From positions 1 to 57,249 of the forward strand of contig NZ_MKZO01000035.1 of the NCBI RefSeq assembly GCF_001941965.1: a stretch of 57,249 bases of DNA. The letters are read 5' to 3'. Both the position numbers and the translations under genes were made by a program. The notes under the pieces were generated by a model that ran no database searches, was not told the origin of the DNA, and saw only the letters and a list, made by a program, of their open reading frames with translations. Source of the stretch: Pseudomonas putida (GTDB taxonomy: Bacteria > Pseudomonadota > Gammaproteobacteria > Pseudomonadales > Pseudomonadaceae). Positions 57,125 through 57,249 of the stretch are shown in pieces (the stretch's first letter is position 1; each line of letters starts with the position of its first letter).

Positions 57125-57249
57125 AACTGGCCTAATGATCCCGGACACCTCTTAAGGGCGATATGATTCGCCCATTCAGGAGGTTCTATGCAAGAACGGA
57201 AGACCTACACCCGCGAGTTTAAGCAACGTGCTGCCAGCATGGTTCTTGA
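57122..57249 (+). mobile_element. Left end of an IS3-family insertion sequence
   Basis: From about 57122 the REP is replaced by TTGAACTGGCCTAATGATCC and then a spacer of unrelated sequence, which leads into a transposase gene with a strong ribosome-binding site. The exact terminus (near 57122-57135) cannot be fixed without the other end. Confidence 0.65.
57188..57249 (+). CDS. IS3-family transposase OrfA, cut by the window end
   Basis: Twenty residues are visible: MQERKTYTREFKQRAASMVL. This is the start of the helix-turn-helix OrfA of IS3-type elements. AGGAGG at 57178-57183 precedes the ATG. Confidence 0.8.
   Translation, partial: MQERKTYTREFKQRAASMVL

Overview
The window is high-GC chromosomal DNA that looks like a Pseudomonas of the fluorescens lineage. 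The signs are an MvaT-type nucleoid protein, FpvA- and FhuA-like siderophore receptors with their own ECF sigma/FecR pairs, a stand-alone cobF, and at least fifteen copies of the intergenic GTGGGAGCTGGCTTGCCAGC palindromic repeat (REP). No rRNA, tRNA or CRISPR was found. The last ~130 bases are the left end of an IS3-family element lodged in a REP.

Layout. 1-3142: the end of a glycosyltransferase, cobF, an MvaT-family regulator and gloA. 3335-12665: a catabolic cluster of an NCS1 permease, a luciferase-like monooxygenase, two sister flavin reductases, an AA_synth protein, an alpha/beta hydrolase, an aldehyde dehydrogenase, a carboxymuconolactone-decarboxylase-like protein, a GntR/FCD regulator and a Nudix protein. 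12655-17567: a LysR regulator, an exported esterase, YcaC-like hydrolase and a Tat-exported amidohydrolase. 17860-21996: two convergent winged-helix/ATPase regulators, one long and one short. 22328-23473: a membrane GGDEF protein. 23524-43223: three complete ECF sigma/FecR/TonB-receptor systems. Between the first two lie LysE, DUF2000, AraC, MaoC, PACE and LysR genes; between the last two lie a secreted hypothetical protein, an AraC regulator and Fsr. 43539-51951: a second unexplained catabolic set (NCS1 permease, M20 peptidase, DUF1028, aldehyde dehydrogenase, flavin monooxygenase, RidA, LysR), with a structured RNA candidate at 45028-45237. 52043-56974: a tartrate pathway (LysR, DctA, TtdA, TtdB, oxaloacetate decarboxylase).

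How the genes work together. The first catabolic cluster has the logic of the uracil Rut and trigonelline Tgn pathways: a two-component flavin monooxygenase opens a ring, then hydrolase and aldehyde dehydrogenase steps follow. Two of its promoters share a nearly identical 35-bp block built on ATGGTATACCAT, a plausible operator for the cluster's GntR protein. The second set has a related NCS1 permease and a different monooxygenase. Its permease and monooxygenase promoters share a 17-bp motif at almost the same distance from the start codons. Neither substrate can be read from the sequence. In the tartrate operon DctA imports, TtdAB dehydrates to oxaloacetate and the last enzyme yields pyruvate and CO2.

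All calls come from reading translated sequence by eye. No database search was run, so family names rest on remembered motifs and exact substrates are mostly inferred.
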